Source: Halodesulfovibrio sp. (lineage in GTDB: Bacteria > Desulfobacterota > Desulfovibrionia > Desulfovibrionales > Desulfovibrionaceae). Taken from it: DNA of 64,000 nucleotides. The DNA lies in NCBI RefSeq assembly GCF_015482765.1, contig NZ_JADMLB010000065.1, positions 1 through 64,000 on the forward strand, in the 5' to 3' direction. Under the pieces are notes generated by a model, which saw only the letters and a program-made list of their open reading frames with translations, made no database searches and was not told the DNA's origin. Below, one piece after another: positions 38,635 to 47,951 of the stretch (within the stretch, counting starts at the first letter, position 1; each line of letters starts with the position of its first letter). A program made the translations under genes and the position numbers.

Positions 38635-39300
38635 ATGAAAAACAGCCCTACTAAACCGATTCGTATTCTTATCGCTGATAATCACGAAATTTTTCGGACT
38701 GGGTTACGCGAAGGTCTCTCCCACAATTCAGATATGCTGATTATTGGAGAAGCTTCAAATGGCGAGGACGCGCTTTCACAAGCAGAACATCTGTTACCTG
38801 ATGTCATTCTTATGAATATTGGAATGCCTGTAATGGACGGAGTTCAAGCGAGTTTAGAAATAAAAAAACGCAACCTCTCCTGTAAAACAATTATCATAAC
38901 CAACAACACTGCCGGCGACACGGTCTTTTCTGCAATCAAGTCTGGTGCCATGGGATACTTGTTAAAAGACATCTCAATCAATGACCTTTCAGACAACATT
39001 CGACGTGTCCAGAATGGAGAACCTGCCTTTACCCCTTCTATCGCCCTTGAAGCATTATCCATAATTGCTTCTCCAGGTGAGCATAAACACACCGAACAAC
39101 ACCCTCTTACCCCAAGAGAAGTTGAAATTCTTCAACTTGTTGCAGAAGGAAAAGGAAACAAAACAATTGCTGACGAACTTACAGTAAGTGAGGCAACCGT
39201 CAGCACACATATGAATAATATTCTCACAAAACTTCACCTTTCTAACAGAGTACAGGCAACTCTCTACGCACTCCGTAAGGGACTTTCCTCACTTAATTAG
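38635..39300 (+). CDS. Orphan NarL/FixJ-type response regulator with non-canonical receiver
   Basis: The 221-aa protein has a receiver domain (about 8-125) and a LuxR/GerE HTH (PLTPREVEILQLVAEGKGNKTIADEL over about 160-205). The residue at the phospho-acceptor position is N61 (ILMNIGMPVMDG) instead of aspartate, and the acidic pair is D15-N16 instead of D-D. K111 (GYLLKD) and T89 are retained. It therefore cannot be phosphorylated in the usual way and is probably constitutive or ligand/protein-controlled. No histidine kinase is adjacent. ATG at 38635 preferred over TTG at 38623. Confidence 0.88.
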   Translation: MKNSPTKPIRILIADNHEIFRTGLREGLSHNSDMLIIGEASNGEDALSQAEHLLPDVILMNIGMPVMDGVQASLEIKKRNLSCKTIIITNNTAGDTVFSAIKSGAMGYLLKDISINDLSDNIRRVQNGEPAFTPSIALEALSIIASPGEHKHTEQHPLTPREVEILQLVAEGKGNKTIADELTVSEATVSTHMNNILTKLHLSNRVQATLYALRKGLSSLN

Positions 39301-39306
39301 TAAAGT

Positions 39307-39348
39307 AAAAAAAGCCCCCGCTTGAAAAATTTCAAGCGGGGGCTTTTT
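39307..39348 (+). terminator. Terminator of the orphan regulator
   Basis: AAAAAGCCCCCGCTTGAAA pairs with TTCAAGCGGGGGCTTTTT around a short loop. Very strong. Confidence 0.95.
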
Positions 39349-39354
39349 GATATC

Positions 39355-39388
39355 CAATAAAAAAGAGGTACCCCGAAGGGTACCTCTT
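39355..39388 (-). terminator. Porin terminator
   Basis: AAGAGGTACCC/GGGTACCTCTT, 11-bp stem, loop of four. On the minus strand it is followed by a T-run. It sits 45 bases after the porin stop. Confidence 0.92.
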
Positions 39389-39432
39389 ATAGTGGCTGTT
39401 AGCTCACTGACTTTGTAAAAAGCACTTCTAAA

Positions 39433-40719
39433 TTAGAAGTTGTATTTTGCGCCGATAGCAGCTTTGAAAACGTCGTCAGTTTTTGGAGCTGCGTCGTCGA
39501 GATCAGTTACTACGTATGCGAGGTCAACGATGAGATCAAGGTTCTCGTACATTGCGTAGGTAGTTACGAAGTCAAATTCGTAAGCTTTGTCATCAGTGGT
39601 CCAGTTTTTGAGATTTGCGCCAGCTGCGAGATCATCGTCGTTGGTACCCTGAATGTAGGTAGCACGTACAGTGTGAGAAACTTTCTCGATGAAGGAAATT
39701 TCAGAAGCCTGAAGGGATACGCCCCATTTACCAACTGCAGAGCCGAAGAGCTCATCAGAAGAGTTAGCAGCAGCACCGAAGCCTACGAGAGTAGTAGGAA
39801 CGAAGTCATTACCGCCAATTACAGGGAAGAGGTTGTCGCCTTTAGCGTTGTCTGCACCAGAACCGTACCATGCGAGGATAGCAGGAACTGCGAAGTCAGT
39901 TGCGTAAGCAGCTTTAGCAGCAAGGAAGAAACCAGCGTCACGGGAATCAACTTTACCGTAGATACCGTCGAAAGTAAGAGTAAGGTTTTCGATTGGAGCA
40001 GATTCAACTGCGATACCGTACCACTGAGCTTCTTTACCTTTACCGTAAACAACATCAGCGCCGTTAGCATCTTTTGCTTTACCGAAGCCAAGATCGGAGT
40101 TGTAGCCATTGTTTGTAAACATGAAGTAAGGAGTTACAGTAACAACATCAAAGTCTGCTGCAACGATAGCACCAAAGAGATCTGCTGTGCCTTCAGCTTT
40201 GTTGTAATCGGTATCAGTTTTAAAAGAAGTAGAAGGACGAGCGAAGAAGGCAGTTACGTCAATGTTATCGAAAGAAGTGCTTGCTACGATTGCAGCAACG
40301 TCATCATCGATGATTGGGGAACCAGCTACAGCGCCTGGAAGTGCGAGACCCTGAATACCAGCACGTACTTTAACAGCAGTGTTAGGTACGAGGAAAGTCA
40401 TGTAAGCACGTTTGGTCTGAACGTTAACACCATCAGCGCCAATCTGGCCACCAGAACCGCCGCCTACTTTGTCGTTTTTGGAACCCCAAGTCTGGTTGAT
40501 TTCGAAGTATACAGTACCGGAGAGGGACTCAGATGCGATGATGTCGATCTGAGAACGGAAACGCTGGGAGAACGCGTTACGGTTGTTATCGTTGTCTACG
40601 TTGTAGTAGTCGTAACCAGCGTAGAGGTAACCAGAAGCCTTGAACTCAGCAGCAGATGCGCCAAAAGCAGCACCAAGCACCATGCATGCAGCAAGTGCGA
40701 GAACGATAATACGTTTCAT
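39433..40719 (-). CDS. Desulfovibrio-type outer membrane homotrimeric porin
   Basis: The 428-aa outer-membrane beta-barrel has a signal peptide cut near GASA|AEF and the start FKASGYLYAGYDYYN typical of the abundant Desulfovibrionaceae porin family. Alternating hydrophobic strands run to a C-terminal aromatic residue (AAIGAKYNF), the outer-membrane assembly signal. Codon use is strongly biased, as for a major envelope protein. It has an AAGGAA ribosome site, a long leader and its own terminator. It forms a general diffusion channel. Confidence 0.92.
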   Translation of the reverse strand: MKRIIVLALAACMVLGAAFGASAAEFKASGYLYAGYDYYNVDNDNNRNAFSQRFRSQIDIIASESLSGTVYFEINQTWGSKNDKVGGGSGGQIGADGVNVQTKRAYMTFLVPNTAVKVRAGIQGLALPGAVAGSPIIDDDVAAIVASTSFDNIDVTAFFARPSTSFKTDTDYNKAEGTADLFGAIVAADFDVVTVTPYFMFTNNGYNSDLGFGKAKDANGADVVYGKGKEAQWYGIAVESAPIENLTLTFDGIYGKVDSRDAGFFLAAKAAYATDFAVPAILAWYGSGADNAKGDNLFPVIGGNDFVPTTLVGFGAAANSSDELFGSAVGKWGVSLQASEISFIEKVSHTVRATYIQGTNDDDLAAGANLKNWTTDDKAYEFDFVTTYAMYENLDLIVDLAYVVTDLDDAAPKTDDVFKAAIGAKYNF

Positions 40720-41519
40720 GATAAATTTTCCTTCTTAAATTCACTAAATTCCAAAGTCAGTGGCTGTACAATTTTTTGTACCCATAGGGACAAAAATAAA
40801 CAGCCGGGATGAAGCTCTTGTTTCAGGGTGGCTTCATACAGATTACTTGCGGCTAACAAGTCTTCTATATGTCCCTGGGGCGAACTTCATATATTGAATG
40901 AGAGTGGCTAACTCTCAGTTCAAGCGAAAGAATTTTATTCCTAGATAAACCTCGTAAAAAGTGTTCAAACTTTTTCATGAGAAGCGTCTACGCAATTATC
41001 TAGAAATTAAATTTGTTTTTCTGCAATAGACCTATACGTGCTTTCATATTTTTACATCAATAAAATTATTGATATAGCAAGTAGCTTTTCTGCATAAAAT
41101 GTACTAGATCGGTCTTTTTTAGCAACAATTTGTCTCCCCTATTCCCTTCCTATTACATATTTTTGTACGGTTTTTCTAAATTCTGTCTAAAGAAAAGCTT
41201 TGATCTACTTTTCACATATTTGTTCTTCACCTAGTACTCAATTAACTACCTAGTTTTTTGGACTACCAGTTATACATAAATTTTTTCGCAACCAGACTAG
41301 ACAAATTACCGCATCATATCGTCCTACTTCCTCACGAGAAGTTACGAACCAACTTCCCTTCTTGATAAGCTACTTTTTATTTTTTACATATACACGAACG
41401 GTGGCTCTATACATTTTTCCCCAGCGTTACGACTTATCTTGTACCTACTGGAGTTACACGGTAAGCAATCGCTTCGTATTACCGCTTTAAAACATTATTC
41501 ACGCCTGACCGGAGCATTT
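40720..41519 (-). promoter_or_regulatory. 800-base spacer with structured porin leader
   Basis: No gene. In the first 200 bases upstream of the porin, the minus strand can form GTACAA/TTGTAC (near 40770), TGAAGC/GCTTCA (near 40815-40840), CTTG/CAAG (near 40850) and GAGAGT/ACTCTC (40899-40915), so the porin mRNA probably has a long folded leader. The remainder, to 41519, is AT-rich and includes the promoter of the Sel1-repeat gene; nothing else is seen. Confidence 0.5.
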
Positions 41520-42638
41520 GTGTTTTCTTCCGTAAAAAAAATATTCTCCAAAGCTTCATTTAACTCGTCCCTCGAACAAGCTCTTGAAGCATACGAACAC
41601 GAAGAGTACGAACTTGCTATTTCCCTATTTGAGTCTTTAGCACGTAATATCACGCCGAAAGCTCTCTACTATCTTGGAACATGTTACTTTTGGGGACTCG
41701 GCACTGAGCAGAACCAAGAAAAAGGATTACGCCTTTTCATCGCTTCTGCTGAACAAGGATTCTGTCTGGCACAAGTCGAACTGGGGGATATATATCGACA
41801 CGGTACCGGCGTAACTGCTGACAGTAAAACGTCTCTACAGTGGTACGAGCGTGCTCAAGCAGCAGGCAATCCGGATGCAACCGCTGAAGTTGCCCGCCAT
41901 TATGAATATGGAGACGGCACAGAACAGTGTATTTCAAAAGCTCTGACACTATATGCAGAGGCAGCTGAAGGCGGAAATGCAATGGCGCAATACTCTCTTG
42001 CCTGCTTCTACAATCAGGGAATTGAAGTTGAGTACGACCCCATTACAGCTTTCTACTGGTTTAAGCGTTCTGCCGACCAAGGCTATGCTGATGCTTACAT
42101 TCATGTAGCAGCAAGCTATGCTCGTGGTGAAGGTGTAGATACGGATCTGAACAAAGCCATTTCCTGGTATGCCAAAGCTGCTGAGCATGGAGATGCTGTT
42201 GCCCAGAATAACATGGGATATTATTACGCAACCGGAACCGGTGTTGTGCAAGACGAAGATAAAGCAACGTTCTGGTATTACCACGCAGCCAAACAGGGAC
42301 ACGCCATAGCGCAATACAACCTTGCCGAACGTTACAGAACAGGCAACGCTGTTGAACAAGATATTGCAGAGGCAGCCTATCTTTATGAACAAGCCGCTCT
42401 GCAGGGGGATAAAGATGCCCAATTCCGCTTGGCCATGTGTTATAAAAACGGTGAAGGATTTTCGACAAACATCGACCAGTTTGTTTACTGGATAGAAAAA
42501 GCCGCTCGCCAAGAACAGCAGGCAGCCATTGAAGAAATTCACCGTTACACATCTGCTGATTCTACACCTCCCCCGAATCCAGAAGGTACACCAGTCCCAG
42601 AGGAATCAATTCAAGATGAGTCATTTCTGATTGAATAA
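41520..42638 (+). CDS. Sel1-like repeat (tetratricopeptide-type) protein
   Basis: The 372-aa protein is built of about eight 36-residue Sel1 repeats with the pattern A..LG..Y..G.GV..D...A..WY..AA..G (e.g. AQVELGDIYRHGTGV, AQYNLAERYRTGNAV), followed by a proline-rich acidic tail. Such proteins scaffold protein-protein contacts. I chose GTG at 41520 because GGAG lies 5 bases upstream. A TTG at 41439 would add 27 residues but lacks a ribosome site. There is no clear signal peptide, so it is likely cytoplasmic. Partner unknown. Confidence 0.85.
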   Translation: MFSSVKKIFSKASFNSSLEQALEAYEHEEYELAISLFESLARNITPKALYYLGTCYFWGLGTEQNQEKGLRLFIASAEQGFCLAQVELGDIYRHGTGVTADSKTSLQWYERAQAAGNPDATAEVARHYEYGDGTEQCISKALTLYAEAAEGGNAMAQYSLACFYNQGIEVEYDPITAFYWFKRSADQGYADAYIHVAASYARGEGVDTDLNKAISWYAKAAEHGDAVAQNNMGYYYATGTGVVQDEDKATFWYYHAAKQGHAIAQYNLAERYRTGNAVEQDIAEAAYLYEQAALQGDKDAQFRLAMCYKNGEGFSTNIDQFVYWIEKAARQEQQAAIEEIHRYTSADSTPPPNPEGTPVPEESIQDESFLIE

Positions 42639-42651
42639 CTTGCAATACCAA

Positions 42652-42690
42652 AAAAAACGTGTGTGGTTCATACAACCACACACGTTTTTT
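42652..42690. terminator. Bidirectional terminator between Sel1 and YhcH genes
   Basis: AAAAAACGTGTGTGGTT/AACCACACACGTTTTTT, 17-bp stem with a 5-base loop, between convergent genes. Confidence 0.96.
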
Positions 42691-42691
42691 A

Positions 42692-43138
42692 TTAAACAGC
42701 CACCTTCACAATTACCTTGTGAATTGATCCTTCTGAAATCAACGGCATATGTGCATCTTCTGGGAAAAAAATAGCAAATGCCCCCGAATGAACCGTGTTC
42801 CAACTTGACGGAACATCATCATAAAAGAAAACATCATCAAATTGCTCCGGCTTCTCACAGCAGGCAGTAAATTCTCCCCGCGGCTTCCACCCCATTGACT
42901 CTGTTCCCTCCAGAACAAATTGAATATCTATATAGTTATCATGCGCTTCAAGCTTTGCATCATCCGCGCTAATTCCCTGTTTATGAACAATTGTTGCAAA
43001 AATCTTCTGTTCATTAATTTCGTACTGCCCATCTGGAAGCTCTGACAAATCTTCACGGCGCAAAAAAGCAAAAGCCTCTGAAAAGTACGGGGATAATATT
43101 CCATACCGTTCAGCTCTTTCTAATACATCGATAATCAT
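42692..43138 (-). CDS. YhcH/YjgK/YiaL (DUF386) family protein
   Basis: A 148-aa cupin-like protein of the YhcH family, recognised by INEQKIFATIVHKQG, HDNYIDIQFVLEGTESMGW and FFPEDAHMP with its metal-binding histidine and acidic residues. Relatives act in sialic acid or sugar acid metabolism (anomerase type) or as beta-galactosidase beta subunits. No sugar genes are nearby, so the substrate is unknown. It is monocistronic and has inverted repeats upstream that may be operators. Confidence 0.85.
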   Translation of the reverse strand: MIIDVLERAERYGILSPYFSEAFAFLRREDLSELPDGQYEINEQKIFATIVHKQGISADDAKLEAHDNYIDIQFVLEGTESMGWKPRGEFTACCEKPEQFDDVFFYDDVPSSWNTVHSGAFAIFFPEDAHMPLISEGSIHKVIVKVAV

Positions 43139-43231
43139 TGTTTTTTCCTCACTGAATAATCAAAACAATAGGCACTCTGCATTATCATTCCCGCGTTTGC
43201 AACAGCCTACCCACAACCTCTTCTCTACCAT

Positions 43232-43328
43232 GTTAAACAAAACCTATGTCTAAAAAGACATAGGCTCCTCAACACGCCACAGTTCAGAGGAAAATGGTAT
43301 GTTTTATTTAACATATCCTTTTGTTTAA
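43232..43328. promoter_or_regulatory. Nested inverted repeats between YhcH and ModE-like genes
   Basis: Three dyads lie in the 341-base divergent spacer 43139-43479: CCTATGTC/GACATAGG (43243-43264), TATGTT/AACATA (43298-43315), and a distant exact pair TTAAACAAAA (43233-43242) / TTTTGTTTAA (43319-43328). They are plausible operators of a regulator of the yhcH promoter. No other gene is present in the spacer. Confidence 0.45.
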
Positions 43329-43479
43329 TTCGTAATTTAACAATCAAACAATTGATTTTACAGATTATAATCATTCTTGTGTCAAACAATGGGTAATTAT
43401 TAAAAAACTTACTCCTTTTGCAATTTGTTATATCCAGTTAGGCATAATAAAAGTTCAACGCTTACCACGGATATACATA

Positions 43480-43878
43480 ATGACATCAGGCGCTCCGACA
43501 ATGCGAATTCATCTCTGGCTGGAAACTTCAGCCGGAGTCCTCATGGGTCAAGGAAGGCTACAACTCCTTGAGTACATAGAACACACCGGCTCACTCAGTG
43601 CTGCTGCCAAAGCACTGGGCATGTCATACAGGGCAGCATGGGGAAAAATCAAAGCGTCAGAAAAAATTCTCGGTGTTAAGCTGTTAGAACAGCAGGCGGG
43701 AAAAGGCTCTTCTGCTCAGCTAAGTACAGCAGCAAGGCATCTTATTTCCTCCTACAAAGATTGGCTGGAAAATGTAGAACAATATGCACTCTCTTCCGCT
43801 GCTGAACACTTCGGCTATGCCCCTGATAAGTATTGGTCGATAAAAGATCTTCCACCTCCGGCAATCACCAAAAAATAA
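43480..43878 (+). CDS. ModE-like DNA-binding protein (winged-helix domain only)
   Basis: The 132-aa protein matches the N-terminal HTH of ModE (GRLQLLEYIEHTGSLSAAAKALGMSYRAAW, about residues 25-55, then KILGVKLLEQQAGKGSSAQLS). The molybdate-binding MOP/TOBE domains are absent and replaced by a short C-terminal segment without recognisable domain. It lies 200 bases upstream of the molybdenum/tungsten formate dehydrogenase operon on the same strand, so it may regulate it. Metal sensing, if any, must use another protein or site. Confidence 0.85.
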   Translation: MTSGAPTMRIHLWLETSAGVLMGQGRLQLLEYIEHTGSLSAAAKALGMSYRAAWGKIKASEKILGVKLLEQQAGKGSSAQLSTAARHLISSYKDWLENVEQYALSSAAEHFGYAPDKYWSIKDLPPPAITKK

Positions 43879-44079
43879 GGAACGTTTTTTCCAATTTGAA
43901 CATGTGCTTTCAATAAGCAAAGCTACATGAACGGGAAAGGTGCGCCCATAGCCGTGCTAAAGTTAACATACTGATTTTATAGATTTATATTGCATAAAAA
44001 TCATACAGCGTGTGAAACTTTTTTCTGAGCATTGTATGGATGCAGTGCAATTTTTTTATTCACTACAGGAGGCCAACGC

Positions 44080-47000
44080 ATGAGTTTTACGCGGCGAGGA
44101 TTCCTTAAGCTCACCGGCGCAGGGGTAGCATGCCTATCCCTTGGTCAGCTGGGCTTTGATTTGACAGAAGCGCAGGCATACGCGACTTCTCTCAAAACAA
44201 AGGGAGCTAAGGAAGTCATCACTATCTGTCCTTTCTGTTCTGTAAGCTGTCACATCATTGCACATGTTCGCGACGGAAAGCTCATCAGTACAGAAGGTGA
44301 TCCGGACTTCCCGGTCAACGAAGGCGCTTTGTGTGCAAAAGGCGCAGCCCTCCTTTCCATGTCCCGCAACGAGCACAGGGCTAAAAAGCCTATGTACCGT
44401 GCTCCGTACAGCGATAAATGGGAAGAAAAAGACTGGGAATGGGTACTCACTAAAATTGCCAAAAGGGTAAAAGAGACCCGCGATAAAGAACTTATTCTGA
44501 AAAATGATAAGGGACAGACGGTCAACCGTCTTGAGTCCATGTTCCTGCTCGGTACATCGCATGCGAGCAACGAAGAATGTGCCCTTATCCATCAAGCTAT
44601 GCGAAGCCTGGGTGTTGTCCACATGGACCACCAGGCACGTATCTGACACAGCGCAACTGTAGCGGCTCTGGGAGAGTCGTTTGGACGCGGTGCTATGACA
44701 AACCACTGGATCGACATCAAGAATGCCGATTCAATCCTGATCATCGGCAGTAATGCCGCTGAACATCACCCTATTTCCTTCAAATGGGTACTACGGGCTA
44801 AAGATGCGGGTGCAACAGTGATGCATGTTGACCCTAAATTTTCCCGTACATCTGCCCGTTCTGATTTCCATGTACCAATCCGCTCAGGTACAGATATCGC
44901 CTTCATGGGCGGTATGATCAACTACGTACTCCAGAACAATAAGTACTTTAAAGACTACGTAGTAGATTACACGAACGCTCCATACATCGTCAGCGACGGT
45001 TTTGAGTTTAAAGACGGTCTCTTCAGTGGATACGATCCTAAGAATCGCACATACGACCAGAGCAGCTGGAAGTTTGATCTTGATTCAGATGGAATCCCTA
45101 AAAAAGATACCTCTCTCAAGCACCCGCGCTGCGTTTTCAATCTGTTGAAAAACCACTTCTCACGTTACTCAATGGATAATGTTTCCTCAGTAACGGGCGT
45201 TTCAAAAGATAATCTGAAAAAAGTGTATGAGGACTTCAGTTCAACAGGAACCGGCACCCGTGCTGGTACCATCATGTACGCTCTGGGCTGGACTCAGCAT
45301 ACAGTAGGCGTACAGAACATCCGTAGTGCTGCAATCCTCCAGCTGCTTCTCGGTAACATCGGCGTTGCAGGCGGCGGTATTAACGCACTGCGTGGTGAAC
45401 CGAACGTACAGGGTTCTACAGACCATACACTCCTCTACCATATCATTCCGGGCTACATGGCAATGCCGAAAGCCGACTGGCAAACCTACGATGAGTACAA
45501 CAAAGCCAACACACCAGTATCCAACGATACCCAGAGTGCTAACTGGTGGCGTCATAAGCCGAAGTACTTCACAAGTCTGCTTAAAGGCTGGTTCGGCGAA
45601 AATGCTACAGCCAAGAACGGATACTGTTACGAACTGCTCCCTAAAATTGAAAAAGGCGCAGATCATTCTTACATGTTCCTGTTCGACCGCATGTACAAAA
45701 ACGAGATCACTGGCGGTTTCATTATCGGCCTGAACCCGATGAACAGTGTACCGAACTCCAACAAAGTTCGTAAGGCACTGGACAATCTGGACTGGCTGGT
45801 TACGCAGGAGCTGCACCATTCTGAAACAACAGACAACTGGCAACGCCCGGGTGTTGATCCTAAGAAGATCAAAACCGAGGTATTCCTGCTGCCGTCTGCT
45901 CACCGTGTAGAAAAAGAAGGCACCGTAACCAACTCCGGTCGCTGGATTGGCTGGCACGACAAAGCAGTAGAGCCGGAAGCAGAAGCACGCTCCTTCGGTG
46001 CAGCCTTTGTACCGCTTATGAATAAAGTACAAGCGCTGTATAAAAAGGAAGGCGGCAAGCTGCCGGAAGCAATCACCTTGCAAAACTGGCCGAAAACATA
46101 CGATGCCGAATACTGGACACGCCTCATTAACGGGCAGTTCACTAAAGACACCGTTGTTAAAGGTAAAAAATACAAAAAAGGCCAGCAGGTTCCGTCCTTC
46201 ACAGCGCTTGGCGACGATGGTTCTACCATGTCCCTTAACTGGCTCTATGCAGGCAGCTACACTGAAGAAGACGGCAACAAAGCAAAACGCCGTAACCCAA
46301 AACAGACTGACATGCAGGCAAACATTGGCCTGTACCCTAACTGGGCATGGTGCTGGCCTGTTAACCGCCGAATTCTGTACAACAGAGCCTCTGTAAATGC
46401 AGACGGTATGCCGCTGAACCCTAAAAAAGCTGTCATCAAATGGGACGGTAAAAAATGGATCGGCGATGTACCAGACGGTGGATGGAAACCAATGTCCAGC
46501 GGCGAAGGCAAACATCCATTTATCATGAGTAAACATGGACACGGCCAAATCTTCGGCCCGGGCAGAAAAGACGGCCCTATCCCTGAGCACTACGAACCGG
46601 TTGAGACTCCTATCGATTCCCATCCGTTCTCAAAACAGCTCAGCAGCCCTGTTTACAAGCGCATTGATAGTGAAATGGATAAGCTCGCTAAACCTGCTGA
46701 TCCGAAATACCCGATCGTGCTCACCACTTACAGCCTCACAGAACACTGGTGCGGCGGCGGTGAAACACGAAATGTACCGAACCTGCTTGAAGCCGAACCT
46801 CAGCTGTATGTTGAGATGAGCCCGGAACTGGCTAAAGAAAAAGGCATTAAAAACGGTGACGGTGTAATTGTAGAAAGTATTCGCGGTAAAGTTGAAGCCA
46901 TCGCGATGGTGACAGTTCGTATGCGCCCTCTCAAAGTAGAAGGCAAAATCGTTCACCTTATCGGTATGCCGTTCTGCTTCGGCTGGACAACTCCAGGAAC

Positions 47001-47121
47001 AGGCGACTCTACGAACAGACTTACTCCTTCAGTAGGTGATCCGAATACAACTATCCCGGAATACAAGGCTAGTTGCGTCAATATCCGTAAAGCAGACAAG
47101 CTTACAGAGATTGTAAGGTAG
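44080..47121 (+). CDS. fdhA: Formate dehydrogenase catalytic subunit FdhA (selenoprotein)
   Basis: The 1013-aa periplasmic subunit oxidises formate or reduces CO2 at a Mo/W-bis-pyranopterin centre. The Tat signal is SFTRRGFLKLTG, followed by a [4Fe-4S] motif CPFCSVSC with a fourth cysteine in ALCAKG. The in-frame TGA at 44644-44646 (residue 189, context ARI-U-HSATV) encodes selenocysteine: the frame continues with full homology on both sides and a hairpin follows. Automatic gene calling would split it into 189- and 808-residue pieces. ATG at 44080 follows ACAGGAGG. It matches the soluble FdhAB of Desulfovibrio. Electrons pass via FdhB to periplasmic cytochromes. Confidence 0.96.
44644..44679 (+). 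promoter_or_regulatory. Selenocysteine codon and SECIS-like hairpin in fdhA
   Basis: UGA at 44644-44646 is followed by a stem CGGCUCU (44663-44669) / AGAGUCG (44673-44679) with one G-U pair and loop GGG. The position shortly downstream of UGA fits bacterial SECIS elements read by SelB. Confidence 0.75.
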
Positions 47122-47167
47122 ATCATCACCTCTGCTGCAAATGCAGTGGAATTAAAGGAGCAAGAAC

Positions 47168-47896
47168 ATGTCAAAAGCCTTTCTTATAGACACCACACGG
47201 TGCACGGCTTGCCGAGGCTGCCAGCTTGCTTGCAAAGAATGGTACGAGCTTCCGGCTAACAAAACCAAACAGGTAGGTACACACCAGAACCCGCCTGATT
47301 TGAATGCAAACAACTACAAACTGGTACGTTTCAGCGAGCATCTGGACGGAGAAACCATCACATGGAACTTCTTTCCGGATCAGTGCCGCCACTGTGTAGA
47401 ACCGCCTTGTCAGGGCGCTGCCGATACAGTGGAAGAAGGTGCCATTATCAAAGATGAAGCCACTGGCGCAGTCATCTTTACAGATAAAATGAAGCAGTTC
47501 TCTGAAGAAGACCTTGAGTACGTCAGAGATTCTTGCCCGTACGATATCCCACGCTGGGATGCAAAAACAAAGCGTCCAGGCAAATGCATGATGTGCATCG
47601 ATAGACTTCAAGCCGGTAAGCTTCCAGCATGCGTGCAAGCATGCCCTACCGGTACTATGAACTTCGGGGACAGAGATGAGATGCTCGCCCTTGCTGAAAA
47701 ACGCCTGGCTGAGGTTAAGAAGGATCATCCTAACGCAATGCTGGCAGATCCAGATGATGTAAGCGTTATCTACCTGCTCGCAGAGGCTCCGGAACGATAC
47801 CACACCCACGTTGTCGCAGAAGCTCCTACACCCACATCCCGTAGACAGCTCTTTGCCTCACTGCGTCCCTCTTTAACTTCAGTATCTAAATCCTAG
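47168..47896 (+). CDS. fdhB: Formate dehydrogenase iron-sulfur subunit FdhB
   Basis: The 242-aa electron-transfer subunit has ferredoxin motifs CTACRGCQLACKEW, CRHCVEPPC and CMMCIDRLQAGKLPACVQACPTG for several [4Fe-4S] clusters. It has no own Tat signal, so it is exported with FdhA. It starts 46 bases after fdhA at an ATG with AAGGAG. No cytochrome or membrane subunit follows, the layout of the soluble FdhAB of sulfate reducers. Confidence 0.95.
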   Translation: MSKAFLIDTTRCTACRGCQLACKEWYELPANKTKQVGTHQNPPDLNANNYKLVRFSEHLDGETITWNFFPDQCRHCVEPPCQGAADTVEEGAIIKDEATGAVIFTDKMKQFSEEDLEYVRDSCPYDIPRWDAKTKRPGKCMMCIDRLQAGKLPACVQACPTGTMNFGDRDEMLALAEKRLAEVKKDHPNAMLADPDDVSVIYLLAEAPERYHTHVVAEAPTPTSRRQLFASLRPSLTSVSKS

Positions 47897-47951
47897 CTAT
47901 TGACCATGGGGGCGGCTGAAAGGCCGTCCCCTATCCGGACAGGAGAACTCC

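Noticed and set aside
45241-46623. A 460-codon open frame opposite fdhA
   Set aside because: Shadow of a well-conserved gene; the translation is cysteine- and phenylalanine-rich without recognisable motifs.
44080-47121. fdhA as a pseudogene interrupted by a stop codon
   Set aside because: The stop is UGA at the known selenocysteine position, both halves are intact and in frame, and a SECIS-like hairpin follows.
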